Source of the DNA: Notospermus geniculatus
Taxonomy: Eukaryota > Nemertea > Pilidiophora > Heteronemertea > Lineidae
Assembly: GCA_002633025.1 (NCBI GenBank)
Contig: NMRB01000132.1
Coordinates: forward strand, 1 to 64,000
Length of the DNA stretch: 64,000 nucleotides
Direction of reading: 5' to 3'
The translations under genes were made by a program, and so were the position numbers. Positions 10,263-21,476 of this stretch are shown one piece after another (the first letter of the stretch is position 1; each line of letters opens with the position of its first letter). Under the pieces are notes generated by a model that worked only from the letters and a program-made list of their open reading frames with translations, was not told where the DNA came from and did not search any database.

Positions 10263-13200
10263 TCAATGCTTACACGAAGCTAATCTCTCTTCCAAAAGAC
10301 CAATTTGATCATTGAGTGAGGTCAACCTTTCCTCCACGTAAGGATCCGGCTCATGCTGGACAAGACTCGCCGCCACTGGGACGTCACCTCTTTTTGGTCC
10401 CGAAGGGTTTCGGTCTTTCGGATGATCAAGGATAGATTCCCTGATCGGTTTATTCGTCACCCTGTACGTCCGTAGAAGCTGGGAGATCCGACGTTCGATT
10501 GCTTCCCTTTGTAGCTCCTTCACCTCCCTGAGGGCCTCGGTGTACTTGTTGGCCGTGGTCTCCATGGCGAATTGGTAGGAAAGGAGAACATCGGTGACGT
10601 TTCGCTCGAGATGCTCCTGAAACGAAGGAATAGAACGACTTATAGCCCCATTTACAGTACGGAATTTTCACCGTGCTCGGTCCGGACCGAGCACGGTTTG
10701 GTACAATTTTGTTCCAGCAGGCAGTAAGTTAACAGTCAAAAGACTTTCTGTATAAGTTGGAAAAAAAAACTAAATTCTCCAATCTGAGTTGCTGAACTGC
10801 TGATCAGTACCTGTCATTCGCTGGAACCTGCAGGTCAAGCGTCATATCTGCCAGTGTTTCTGTAGCTGAGTGTGTCCTCTTATTGTTTGCGAAATGCTGG
10901 CAGATAGATCGACATGTTTCTCTGTGTGTCCTCTATTGTCAAGTCGCCGCTTATTCCGTCAGACAATAAGAGGGGACCACTCACAGATGGGGAACACTGG
11001 CAGATGTTACACCGGCCATGGAAGCTGTTCTATACCCCATTTACACGGCGGAATTTTCACCGTGCTCTGTCCGGACTGAGCACCGTTTCGCTACGTGATG
11101 ACCACTAAGCTATGAAGGCTCCTCAATGCACGGTGGGGAAGGGAGCGAGCTTTGTCTGCCTCACAATGGAGGCCGACAGGGATGTGCATTTTTCTGTAGG
11201 CCTACCTTCTCCTTCTCGAGTGTCTCCATCTTCATCAGCAGGTCAGCATGGCTATGTTTGAGTCGTTGATACTCTGGGATACAATTTAGGCACACTGAAA
11301 GTTTGAAAATACACTTTTAAGGGAGTAAGAAATGAAAGTGGAAAATAAGAAGTGGGAAATTTTGAAATTTTGCGCGAATTTTTCAATTTCTCAAATGGGG
11401 AGAAAGTTTTTCCCCATTTTGAGAAATTTTCTTGAAATGGCATGACATTTTCTGATTTTTCGGGCGATATTTCTCAAAATGAGAAAAAAATTTCTCACAA
11501 TTTGAGAAAAAATAGCGCAAAATGCCAAAATTTCCCACTTCTTATTTTCCACTTTTATTTCTTACTCCCTTTTTTTATTTTATCAGAACGTAGAGTCTGG
11601 AAATGTGACGTCACGTGAAGAACCGCTATACTTGTAAATCGGCAGTACTTCGCTTCAACTCACATTTACACTTCTTCTGGTCAAAATCCAAGTCGAAGCC
11701 TTCGTAGCATGAACATCTATAACTGCCTATGGTGTTATCACATTTCTGCATACAACCGTGGCGATCGGAGGCGCACTCATTGTCGTCTGAAACGAAAAAG
11801 GCCATAAATGGGTTACTGTAATCAAAGAGAGAGTATACTGAAATTCGGCGGTCGTTTTTGGTCGGGGGGGGGGGGGGCAAANGCAAAAGACCTTTTTTTG
11901 CCCAAAATCCGCATAAAAATCACGTTCTTTGGTTGGCTAAATACGGCCCTGACTGGCCAAGGCGTAAAGCCGCAACAAGGAAACCAACATTGGTGAATTT
12001 CCCATTGAGAAGCAACTCGCAGGAGAAAACTCTCCCGTGGAAGAGCATCTTCAGATTCCTTCCGAAACATCACCGTCGAATCGTCCACTTACCCGTTCGG
12101 CAGTCCCTTCCTACCCATCCATGTGAACACTGACATCTCCCGGGGGAGACGCAATGGCCACCATTGTGACAACCACTCGGACATACAGCTACAAGACAAA
12201 GATTACAATGTCAAGAAGTATCATATTAGGGAGGTTTAGAAAACAAACGATAAACGTAAACTTTACGACAACGTTATTTTTCATACTATACAGATATTTA
12301 CAAAGATATATATGTATACATGTACTTCACCAGATTTTATATTGCATTTTCGGCACAAAAAATAACGTCGTTAACGTTTACGTTTATCGTTTAATTTCTA
12401 AACCTCCCTATTGGCTGTTCACCGACTTCCGACAAATACTTAGATTTATAATAATAAGATTTAATATACTGACCTCTTTTTAATACTTTTGTATGGGAAG
12501 ACTGAATACAATGGTTATCCGCTGACCTCTAAGTACTTTTTTGTATGGATTGGTGCAAGATTGAATACATGTAGTGACTATCTACTGACATCTTTTAACA
12601 CTTTGTATGTGGTAAGATTCAATCATTAATCACTTTCATGTTGCAAGGGAAAAGCTCGATTCACATTTTCCCTTTTTTTTTTTTTTATTATTTTCGGAAT
12701 GAATGGTGAATAAGGTCTTACGTTTTAAGCAGTGTCTATCATGGGGTGAGTACTTCGCCCAGCCGTTACAACAGCTATACACCATCTGTGTCGTCTGCTG
12801 AGTTCTGTAAACATCTCTATAAGCTGTTCTGTATATTACTCTGTAAGACAAAAAAGATAAAATTTTATTCTATATTCAAAACTTTTACTCATTTATATTG
12901 GAATGTGAAATATTTTTTTATCAAAGCATCGTCCCTTTTCGATTGCCAACGAGACCGTTATTGGCGGTACGTGTCCGAATGTTTCCAATTAAAAGTCAAC
13001 CGATAGATGGCGTGGTTGTGTCGACTTTTACGGCACTGGAAAAGCAGTCGCACGCTGAAACTGACCACCTTTTACAACATACAAATTGCCAACTCAGACC
13101 TACACAAGTGACAGACGATAAGATGGTTTTTGCAGGGATTTTGGTCACGACATTGGAAGTAGCCTACGTCGTGGCCCGTAGGAGTACCGCAGAGGTCATT

Positions 13201-13593
13201 TTATAGGTGGCGTGGTAGTGTTTTTTCTCATCAAATTTTCTAATCAAATGATTAGGGCGCCACCTATCGTGTGGGGACGTCTCTGAGATCAATCTACAGT
13301 ACTGGAATTGCCTTTGATATGGGAAACTTGCCATCTCCGTCTGTGTTCTTTTAATTCGCGCACTGGCAGTAGTTAAGCTAAAAACTGATAGCTAGTCGCT
13401 ATGTGTAATGTACATTTACATGTACACGTACCTTTTTGTGCCACTATCGTTAGTTGATACTCACCTAAAACTGTTGCACATTCCATACCCCGATCTACAT
13501 TTGTGTACTACTCTCCGATACTCGGGTTTACAGTACGACTGTGTAGTCTTCACGTTGACAAGACGTCTCGTGGGTTGGAGACAAACATGTCGA
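10263..13593 (-). CDS. EGFL7: EGF-like protein 7 (EGFL7-type), 5' exon missing
   Basis: Six exons with matching splice phases read on the minus strand: 13465-13593, 12722-12840, 12093-12188, 11632-11786, 11206-11271 and 10263-10616. The first two encode an EMI domain (starts RHVCLQPT, then KCRSGYGMC, VIYRTAYRDVYRT and YSCCNGW). The third is a compact EGF domain (CPSGCHNGGHC). The fourth is a calcium-binding EGF (DDNECASDRHGC, GSYRCSCYEGF). The last two encode a coiled coil ending LLEERLASCKH and a stop. This order and the LEE-L-SC ending are diagnostic of EGFL7/8, secreted matrix-associated factors known in vertebrates for vessel development. The encoded part is about 305 residues, against 273 in human. 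The signal-peptide exon, joined in phase 2, was not found upstream of 13593. The donor of the fourth exon (GTATAG) is weak but is the only choice that keeps frame. The role in this animal is inference. Confidence 0.87.
10658..10704. repeat. Short palindrome in an EGFL7 intron
   Basis: ACCGTGCTCGGTCCGGACCG and its continuation form a near-perfect palindrome. A variant copy lies at 11045-11089, where the same CGGAATTTTCACCGTGCTC block recurs. Both follow a CCCCATTTACA stretch. Confidence 0.6.
10848..11003. mobile_element. Inverted-repeat element in an EGFL7 intron
   Basis: The ends CTGCCAGTG and CACTGGCAG pair, and inner blocks TGTCCTCTTATTGT / ACAATAAGAGG extend the stem. The centre carries AAGTCGCCGCTTATTCCG, shared with the element at 3415-3578 in the opposite orientation. 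It lies inside the intron between 10616 and 11206. Confidence 0.6.
11092..11121 (-). repeat. tRNA-like 5' fragment (SINE remnant)
   Basis: On the minus strand this reads GGAGCCTTCATAGCTTAGTG and on, closely resembling the box A half of the tRNA-derived SINE head at 61100-61180. No box B follows, so it is a truncated or chance fragment. Confidence 0.4.
11321..11570. mobile_element. AT-rich fold-back element in an EGFL7 intron, copy 1
   Basis: The ends GGGAGTAAGAAAT and ATTTCTTACTCCC are inverted. Inside them GTGGAAAATAAGAAGTGGGA and its complement pair, followed by repeated TTTCTCAAAATGAGAAA stems. A second, less complete copy is at 13882-14085. It lies inside the intron between 11271 and 11632. 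Confidence 0.75.
12227..12410. mobile_element. Inverted-repeat element in an EGFL7 intron
   Basis: The ends TAGGGAGGTTTAGAAA and its complement pair. Inner blocks ACGATAAACGTAAAC / GTTTACGTTTATCGT and AACGTTATTTTT extend arms of about 55 bp. It lies wholly inside the intron between 12188 and 12722. Confidence 0.75.
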
Positions 13594-13881
13594 CTGAAAT
13601 TGAGATGAGATGACATGGAATGCATTTCGTGGTTTTCCTATAACATTCATACGCCGGTGTAGAGGGAAAGAAAGTACCCGGGGAACGGTGTCCTGTTATA
13701 ATTTCCGTTGAAAGATTCTAAACTAGTAATAGGGACATTATTCCAGGGCGAACCACAGCGCCCCAATACGCCTATGTCTACCAGAAAATGCTTTTAGAGT
13801 TCCAGGCGCGGATCCGGAGGGGGAGGGGTGCCGGGCGCTCGCCTCCCTTTTAGCCAACAAATCTAATAAAATCGACCTTAA
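13594..13881. other. Upstream flank of EGFL7, no exon identified
   Basis: The missing signal-peptide exon of the EGFL7 gene should lie somewhere above 13593 on the minus strand, ending in phase 2. No ATG followed by a hydrophobic stretch and a convincing donor could be supported here or up to about 15.3 kb. Confidence 0.4.
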
Positions 13882-14085
13882 GGGAGTAAGAAATAAAAGT
13901 GGAAAATAATAAGTGGGAAATATTTGGAATTTTCGCGAATTTTCAATTTCTCAAATTGGGAGAAAATTTTCCCCATTTTGAGAAATATCGCCCGAAAAAC
14001 CAGGCAAAATGTCATGTCATTTTTAAGAAAATTTCTCAAAATGGGAAAAAATTTCCCACTTCTTATTTTCCACTTTTCCCAATCC
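13882..14085. mobile_element. AT-rich fold-back element, copy 2
   Basis: It starts AGGGAGTAAGAAATAAAAGT and ends within AAGTGGGA-type sequence complementary to its start, as in the copy at 11321-11570. The right end lacks the terminal CTTACTCCC block, so this copy is truncated or shorter. Confidence 0.7.
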
Positions 14086-15373
14086 TGGATCCGCCTCTGA
14101 TTCTTTAAGGAATTATAATGGCGTTGTAGTCTGCAAACAGAGATGAGTTGCAAGGTAGGCCTACCAACAGCCCCGGCCAGTCTATCTAGTAAAAGTTATT
14201 GGCTTAGTTTGTTACTCTCGATCAGAGACGGAAGGATTCACTTTCACACCTTCACTTTTAATTGAAAGGTCACTGTGGTCGACTGATAAAAAAGTAAGCA
14301 ACCGTGGTATTTAGGATACGGTAAGTATAGTGCTTCGGAATCAGAGCAGGAAACACCAAAGATAATGATAACGATAACCTGCGGAATTCTCAACTAGATC
14401 AGTGCCCTACAACGTAGCCACAATCTTTTCCTTCGTAATTCCAATATTCGCGCATGCGCACTCAGTCCAGTAGGTCCCCTTTTCTTGGAGATGCCTTATT
14501 CTTTTTACCAGACAAAGCACAAGTGCGCATGTACGACTGACTTAGAGTTTCCTGTCATTTCAAAAGCAACAGACAGATGGCGCTCGTGAAATTGGTCTGC
14601 AGTGTCGCGTCATGACGTCATTTTGGTCACAAAGCTAGCAGCGCTGTCTATAAGCATGCAGGTTCCCTAGATTCTACTTCCCAACATTTCAATTCATGCA
14701 TTTTCATAGGTGGTTAATCAAGATTTATAGAAGAAATTTATAAATATTTTTCTGGCCAATTCATCCCTGGATCGACCCTAGATTAAGCCACTGATATTTA
14801 CCTCTCAAGTTTTCTTGTATTTAGTCGCATTTTAAATATTTATGGCTACCTGACCAGTGCGATCAAATACGTCTTTCTTCCTGGCCTTACGCCAGTCTTG
14901 CTGTTGAAGACAGGTGTAACCAGTTCCTCTCCTAATTCACCGAGCGTACTCTAATTAATCGCTGACTGACGATGTTTCAAGGAAACATTTTTCCAAACGG
15001 TTCAATTTTTTTTCGTCGTAATTCATCACAAAAAATGGTCGTCCATTTCACCACTTCACAGATACTTCGTCGATGTCTAAGTTTTTATTAAATTGTACAG
15101 CTGAATTTTGAATTCGACATTATTTTGTCCCCTACATCTTTTCCTGGGTTCGTTTTTATGGTCAGCATCAAGGCGGGACTTTGTGTATAGGGTTGGTCGT
15201 TTTGTCAAAAAGGCAGTGTTATTTATCCTCTGAAACCCTCAAGCCCCTTCGAGCCAGATGCTTTCGGACCCAGAGGTCAGCTTCACCTGTTGGTGATGGT
15301 CGGCATTGCTGACCACACAGCAGGCTCTTGGTATCTTCGAATTGAAGTCCTGTCCCTACACTGTAAATCCGTC
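14086..15373. other. No supported gene
   Basis: Nothing beyond AT-rich single-copy-looking sequence was recognised on either strand. Confidence 0.4.
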
Positions 15374-15859
15374 GGACGCCGGCGTCCGATTCTGAACACC
15401 ATCGTATATTTGCCTAGCAGAAGCACTAAAATACATATTTTTCCAAGAACTAGATGTATTTTGTTCAAGAAAATAATTTCAAGAGAAAAAAATACTTCCG
15501 CAAACTAAAGTGTGTAAGTTATTGACTGAAACAAATATGACTTTAATACGTCCGTTCAACTTCTGAACACTTGAACATGTTCATGTGTTCCAAAAGCGTT
15601 GCAATCGAGGTGTTCTAAATAATAACACTGGTGTTCTAAACAGTCCATTTTGAACACTTGATTGCAACACTTATTTAACGCATGAACATGTTCATACGTT
15701 AAAGTTATGTTATAATTTACACACTATAGTTTGCTGAAGTAATTTTTTCTCTTGAAATTAATTTCTTGAACAAAATACATCACTTTCTTGGAAAAATATG
15801 TATTTTAGTGTTTCTGCTAGGCAAATATACGATAGTGTTCAGAATCGGACGCGGGCGTC
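15374..15859. mobile_element. Inverted-repeat DNA element, about 490 bp
   Basis: The arms are about 135 bp. The left begins GACGCCGGCGTCCGATTCTG, with CGTATATTTGCCTAGCAGAA within; the right holds the complements and ends GGGCGTC. The centre has its own nested pairs (TGAACATGTTCATG; TTCTGAACACTTGAAC). Apparent signal-peptide-like frames in each arm are mirror images of the repeat and are not genes. Confidence 0.75.
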
Positions 15860-17160
15860 GACTTGAACACTTGGATTTAGTGTGTACTTTTGATATGATA
15901 ACGTTGGAGGTGCAAAGCCAGGTTTCTGCGACCTACAACTGCGATTTTGGCGCATTAGAAGCGCCGCTTATTTTCCCTGTGATTGACAATTATACGACAG
16001 GGGACCACGTGACATGTCGTCTGCTGATAGAGTTTGTTCAAGGTCTGTGATTTGATGATGATTTCTACTGCGAAAAAAGTGTTATGATTAGTGTTCGCTG
16101 GTGGATAATGGCGGAAACAACGACCCGGTTACCAATATTTGACATCGTCCATTCATTACCGAATGACCTTGTCTCATATACACTATAGGCCTACCTCGTA
16201 ACAACAGCAAATAATGTACGCCAATGAAGTTAAAGACTATACACATGTATTGTGTTTGTTGAGCTCCTAGGAACGAGTCGCTCGCTACGCCTTCGTCGAC
16301 GCTAGGCTATATAGTCCGGCCGATAAGGGTAAAAAAAACGGCGAAATCGTGCAAATTGGTATAAAAGCAGCAAATTTGGCACACTGGTGCAGTTTTTAAT
16401 ACAGATTAATTTAAAGACGGGTGACACGTGAAAAACGCCCCCTGGTGGGCGCCATCTTGATTTTCAAGATGGCCGCCATGCGTCTGCCTGGAAACAGAGT
16501 TTGGGCCATAACTTTTGTTCTGGTCCACCTAGAAACACAATTCAAGTGGCTAATCGAAAAATGGATGTTGACTCAAAACTGCAAATTTGGAAATTTGACT
16601 GATTCAATTTTAGAATCAACTATGTCAGATGGAATATGGCCTAAATGTCTGCCCGTCGTGGCCTTGGCTACGATCCTCTCAACGCCTGTCACGGCTCCGG
16701 CTGCTTCTACCCGTTCTCAGATTGCCGACATCGCAACTGCGTTCCAAGAAATTGACAACATTTGACAAGTGACATTCAGTTAAGAGCAGACGACATGCTA
16801 AATCGACAGCAAAAATAAACCAATCGACATTCATAAGTGATAATTTCGCTCTTTTTCAATGATATCAACAGATTATTTGTCATATACAGGTGTTGTTTTC
16901 AATCGGGACTGTAAACAGGAAACGTTCCACGGACACATCATGGCGATTTGTTTAGAGGTCATGTGACCCGAGCCCGATGGTCACCATGGGGTTGGTGTCG
17001 GGTGTCTGACCGTAGAGTCACGTCCGGTCACGGGGATTCCTTCGGTGGTGTCGGAGGTTGTGGTAATCGACTCGACCCGATGCGGTAGGGGCGGTAGATG
17101 GTATGAAACAAGGAATACTGGCTCTCAATTTACCATCGCTGTTTCCTTACTACCTGCGTA
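15860..17160. other. No supported gene; one small hairpin
   Basis: The only structure noted is CATCTTGATTTTCAAGATG near 16452, a short palindrome in a GGCGCC/GGCCGCC context like those seen in dispersed repeats. A 114-residue plus-strand frame at 16421-16765 has no recognisable domain. Confidence 0.4.
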
Positions 17161-17164
17161 GTTA

Positions 17165-17512
17165 GGGAGAAATAGCGCTTTTAGTGCTTTTGGTTTTGGC
17201 CCCCTAGTGGCAAAGTCAAGAATCAGATTTCACCGAAATTTTGTCTATTAAGTTGCTATAACCAAGGGGTACATGTGTACAAAGTTTCAACACGATAGTT
17301 CAAACCATTATCAAAATATAGCCCTTTGAAATTTTTCACAAAACGCCCCCTGTAGGCCAAAATAGGAATTCAACCGTGCTCAAAATCGAACTCAACTTAG
17401 ATCTTAGGCCCATATATACAGCCACCAAAGACCAAAAAGATTCGTCGAAAAATAAAGGCGCTAGAGCGCCAACAAACCAGAAGTTTACGGACGTACCGCC
17501 GTAGGGATTATA
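17165..17512 (-). repeat. Dispersed repeat family 'GCGCTCTAGCGCC', copy 1
   Basis: On the minus strand this reads through CGTCCGTAAACTTCTGGTTT and the GGCGCTCTAGCGCC palindrome to CCACTAGGGGGCC. A plus-strand copy covers 50796-51120. Shorter or diverged pieces occur at 24945-25140, 25900-25965, 48296-48410 and 60040-60125. No protein is recognisable; it abuts the 3' end of the LINE. Confidence 0.7.
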
Positions 17513-17692
17513 TATATATACATGTTTATTTCATACACCGAAATGTATACATAGTGCATGGAGCATAGTGCATGGTGCAAGAGTGTATACCCCCAAAAAC
17601 TACATCATCAAAGTATTGGGTTTCTATTTAAAAGTATGTATATACATGTAGGAACTGGGAAAGCCGACACAATAGAAATTTCCCCATACATA

Positions 17693-18352
17693 TTAATTTA
17701 GACACAAAAATTCAATTATTTCAATTATTTCCTGTCTATCAACACTTGAGCTATCTCGTAATGCAATAAAATCAGATATTAATCGACCTCGTTGAAGGAT
17801 ACCAGGATCATTAACATTTTGAAAATTTGGTGTCTCGGCAATATGACGTATACTTACAGCCAGTGAGGATGATCCCCCGTTTACTAATACATTAAGGCAA
17901 ACTCTGACATACTGGTTCAAACTTCTCTGGAGAGATTGATAAAATTTTGATACGCGATTCCCCATTTGCTCCTGAATACTAGGCTCACCAACAATCACAT
18001 GAACAAGATTATTGTGAGTTCTATAAGGAATACTCAAAACTCTTCTTACACATTTCCTCCAAGCGATATAAAATTTCTCCATGTACCCTTTAGACAGGTT
18101 CAAAAGCTGAAAGCCATAGAGAGGCATACAAAAACGTTGGAAAAGGTAGTACTTCACATCAGCAGAGGCATGACTGAATTGCGCTAACAGCGTATTGGTC
18201 TTCTGATATAACTCGTTAACAGTCTGTTCTACCCTAGTTCTCTCTGCATCAGGACCAAATGGAATGCCGAGGTGTACCTCACATCTACTTGCAGTCAGTG
18301 TAATCCCATTTACTGTCAGCTGTATATTTCTATAGACGACGGCCAAACACAA
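17693..18352 (-). pseudogene. LINE ORF2 C-terminal region
   Basis: This frame continues the reverse transcriptase after a one-base shift near 18340. It encodes the post-RT region of LINE ORF2 proteins: LGIPFGP, then a long alpha-helical stretch with YLFQRFCMPLYGFQL, WRKCVRRVL and IPYRTH, as in CR1/L2/Jockey-type elements. It ends at a normal stop codon. There is no intact start of its own, so it is part of the broken ORF2 and not a separate gene. Confidence 0.75.
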
Positions 18353-19625
18353 GAAATTTACTTTTTGCGGTATTAAATGTTATCCTAAATTCGATAGAGA
18401 AATCATTTGCAAGTTTCAACATAAGTCTCAGAGCCAACATTGATGGAGCTAACAAGATTACGTCGTCGGCGTATGCAAAAGCCCCGACGAAAATATTCCC
18501 TATATGACATCCAATTCCATTATCTTTTAAAACCTTCAATAACTCATCTATGTACAGATTAAAAAGTACGGGTGACAAAACACCTCCCTGCTTTACACCA
18601 TTTGTGACGGAAAAAGTATTGCTATAATGGTCATCCCATTTTACCCTTACACGCTGACAAGTATACATATTCACCAATAGCCGCGCAAACAGCGGGCAAA
18701 AACCCTTTCTAAGTAATATTCTGAAGAGTTTGACATATTGAACACAATCAAACGCTTTGGAGGCGTCCAACATAACACAGAAAACAGGTGTATCATGATC
18801 TTTATAATAATTGATTATTTCATCGACAACATAACTACAGTGAACTGTGGAGGAACCTTTCTTAAAACCGAACTGGGCATCAGAGGATGACAAGGAATGA
18901 GAGTGATTTTTAAGAATAACATAATCAAATATCTTGCCGATTATGCTACTTAAAGCTATTCCTCTATAATTATCAGATGAACATAAAGATTTTCTGGGAT
19001 TCTTCAGAATGGGAACAAGTGTTGTGAGCCTAAAGTCCGTAGGGCAGTATCCGTGGGATAACATTGAACTGAGTAAGAGCGATACATACACAGCCAACTT
19101 ATTGCTGGCGAAGGAAAAATGATTGGTGTTCAACATCGGTAAACTATCTTTCTTATCCCTCTTCAGACACCTTATGCCGTACAACACGTCATCAACAGTA
19201 ACAGTATGATCAGAATTACAATTACCAGAGGTGCAACAAACTCGAATCATCCTATTTACATCAGACTTCATCTCATTCATTTCATTTTCCTGATACGAAA
19301 CCGAATTAAGCAACCTTTCAAACTTCCCCTTAAATAAATTACCAATTGCTTCTTTCCCTGTTGCATCATCTACTACATTAGACTGTACCGAAGTTTTTCC
19401 TTTTAATTTAACATCCTTCCAAAAATCCTTAGTTGTACTCCCTTTCATTTTATTAGCCAATTTAGTGGCTGACACTTTGTTCCTTTCTGATTTTGCACGC
19501 CTAACGGCATAGTGGTACCGCGCTCGCGTTTTTCTACGTATGTCTGCTATTACACCACCTCTGGGACTACCGTTTTCTTTCCACAGATTGTGCCAAAAAA
19601 TTGCATTCTCTCTAAATTGTAACAC
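18330..19625 (-). pseudogene. LINE reverse transcriptase domain
   Basis: A 431-codon frame carries the reverse transcriptase domain. It has DNYRGIALSSIIGKIFD, a QFGFKKGSSTVH block, VFCVMLDASKAFDCV, NGVKQGGVLSPVLF and the catalytic FAYADDVILLAPS near 18460. All are ordered as in non-LTR elements of the Jockey superfamily. Upstream, a basic linker (RRKTRARYHYAVRRAKSERN) leads in from the endonuclease part. The enzyme copies its own RNA at the nicked target. Frame breaks on both sides mean a full ORF2 is not encoded here as written. Confidence 0.9.
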
Positions 19626-19626
19626 A

Positions 19627-20257
19627 TTATCGTTCCAANAGTTTCAGTTGATAATTAAACAAATGATCAGGAGAAGCCCGCTCCCAGGATATCTCACTTT
19701 TCTGAACTTCCTCAGCACCACCATTATCGCCTACTAGGCCTTCAGGTACATCTATAGCCATTTGAAGAACGGAGTGACCAGAAGGGTTTATTCCACTATG
19801 AAGAACCCTATACTGGTTAACTCGTTCAAATAGATTTTCAGGTATCAAAAAAATGATCTAATGTGGAGCGTGACCCCGTAATCATGCATTCATACGTATA
19901 ATCCACCTCAGATGACTGAAGGCGAAGCCCATGTTTAACTGTTTCACGGGCCATAAAATCTATCAGTGCCCTGGTGTGGGCTGATCTCTCCCTAGAGAAA
20001 TCAGTGTTGAAGTCTCCCCCGATGATGATATACTTAGCATTACATACTACAAGCAACCTTGAGATTTCTTCTAGCGTATCCGTAATCTCCATCAAGTTTT
20101 CTCCTCCAGCAATATCAGAGGGCATATAGACATTTACTAAAAGTATATCATCATCAAGGGAATCGTACTTCAAACGGACAGCACATACTCTGCGGGATAA
20201 ACACTCCATTGGTGATACCTTTGCACAGTTATTTGTTTTCCACGCTATAATACAACC
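19627..20257 (-). pseudogene. LINE endonuclease domain remainder and linker
   Basis: From about 20257 the frame encodes an APE-type endonuclease missing its N-terminal part: LLVNVYMPSD, YIIIGGDFNTDFSR (catalytic GDFN) and STLDHFF, the C-terminal D-H pair. A T run near 19845 shifts the frame into 19627-19848 (ENLFERVNQYRVLHSG), which ends beside an ambiguous base at 19640. The first conserved strands of the endonuclease are absent, so this copy was cut short at insertion. Confidence 0.8.
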
Positions 20258-21011
20258 ATAGCTTAGGGCTTGTTGAACAAAGTGCTTCCAAGTTGTTGAT
20301 TTGGAGTACTGTAGGACTAAAAAATACACATAATGAACAGAGCTTGGTAATGTTAATAAGATGAAGACAACACTGACAGTGGTCAACATGTACGTCATAC
20401 TGGTCACCTGAGATGACCGACCGTCAGATCGTCCTGCAGGATTCTGGAGTTTTTTACGTTTTACCTGTCCCCTCACAACCTTGTATAGTATGGAACAATT
20501 ACAGAAAGTGATGACGACGAATGGCAAAAACGAATAGACCAGAAGATGAGTACAAAACCACACCATCGTCCAGAAGTACCCTTCTATTCTTCCACAGGCC
20601 GCATTATTTCCTTCACGATATAAGCGATAAAAATGAATGGATGGGTAATTTAAGACAAACACAAATATAAATAGAATGGCCAGTCCTATAAAAGTCCACT
20701 TCTTTGTACATATAGCTCTTGCCTTTAGAGGAAAAGATACAGATATCCATCTTTCTACTGTCAAACACGCGACATTCCAACTGGCGAAATGCAGAAAGAA
20801 ATACGTAAAAAAGACATGAGCAGGGCAGGAAATGTAGGACAGATGGCTTATGTCGATGTTAAATAAATATAAGACCCACTGACGAAGGAGTCCAGTCCAA
20901 AGCACGCAGGTGTCTACTGCAGCAAGTGTAATGAGTAAAATCCTCGTGGAAGCTTTCCCAAACTTTCGAGTCAGCAAGACGAGGACTGTTAAAACATTAA
21001 ACAATCCCTAC
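20258..21011 (-). pseudogene. Rhodopsin-type GPCR exon truncated at TM6/TM7 by the LINE
   Basis: After an acceptor (TTTTAGTAG) the frame enters within TM1 (LFNVLTVLVLLTRKFG) and runs through TM2, a TM3 cysteine (SYISCPAHVFF), an ERW variant of the DRY motif (ACLTVERWISVSFP), TM4, an ECL2 cysteine (AACGRIEGYF), TM5, a basic third loop (VKRKK) and TM6. After the third extracellular loop region (residue about 249 from the first Met) the frame passes without a stop into LINE endonuclease. TM7 with its NPxxY and the C-tail are gone. The receptor looks like a peptide-type class A GPCR; the ligand is unknown. As a receptor it is probably dead. Confidence 0.8.
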
Positions 21012-21059
21012 TAAAAATATTTCTGTAGTACTCAAGGCTTTTCTAGGCTATCCTGTGGT

Positions 21060-21310
21060 GTTTGTGTGGTGGTCTAAGGTTATACCAATGCTGTGCTGTA
21101 GTGGACCATTGATGCCCTGTAGTGGACCAATAGTGTCATATGGTGGACCAATGGTGTCGCGAAGCAGGTCTGTGGTGGATCAATAGTGTCTTATGCTGGA
21201 CCAATGCTGGCCTTTTCTGTACCAATGCTGTCATGTGCTGGACCAATGCTGCCCTGTGTTGGACTAATATTGCCCTGTGTTGACCAATGTTGTTCTGTGC
21301 TGGACCGTAA
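21060..21310. repeat. Degenerate minisatellite 'GCTGGACCAATG', unit about 26 bp
   Basis: Units such as TGCTGGACCAATGCTGCCCT repeat about nine times with many differences. An inverted counterpart (CCAGCACTGGTTCAGC-type) occurs at 21890-22160. Confidence 0.7.
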
Positions 21311-21332
21311 ATGCCATTAGACCTTAATAGAT

Positions 21333-21476
21333 CAGGGGCCTGATTCACAAAGAACACTTCGGCTAAGTGTGGTCTTAGTGTACTCTTAACTATTGTTCAT
21401 ATATATCCCCACACAATAGTTAAGAGTACACTAAGATCAAACTTAGGCGTAAGTGTGCTTTGTGAATCAGGCCCCT
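21333..21476. mobile_element. Palindromic hairpin element 1
   Basis: CAGGGGCCTGATTCACAAAG pairs with its complement at the right end. Inner TTAGTGTACTCTTAACTATT blocks complete arms of about 60 bp. There is no coding capacity. Confidence 0.8.

Larger units (their letters stand above)
17513..20257 (-). mobile_element. 5'-truncated Jockey-superfamily LINE
   Basis: Reading on the minus strand, the element begins inside the endonuclease domain near 20257 and runs through endonuclease, reverse transcriptase and a C-terminal region to a stop near 17693. A 3' UTR follows and ends by a (TA)n tract at 17512. At least three frame breaks are present (near 19845 in a T run, near 19640 at an N, near 18340). 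It is therefore a dead copy or has sequencing indels. The 5' truncation is typical of target-primed reverse transcription. It landed in a GPCR gene. Confidence 0.85.

Noticed and set aside
10617-13464. A miR-126-like hairpin in the EGFL7 introns
   Set aside because: I looked for the conserved mature sequence on both strands and did not see it; the intronic hairpins present are transposon-like.
15283-15860. A signal-peptide exon for EGFL7 (start MNKIHLVLGKICILVLLLGK)
   Set aside because: The same sequence appears mirrored at 15766, showing it is an arm of an inverted-repeat element.
16421-16765. A 114-residue plus-strand gene
   Set aside because: No domain, no splice sites, and the start overlaps a small dispersed palindrome.
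17000-17160. The lost TM7 and tail of the GPCR downstream of the LINE (a Ser/Thr-rich minus-strand stretch)
   Set aside because: The frame hits a stop directly upstream and no TM7 or NPxxY-like sequence could be found.
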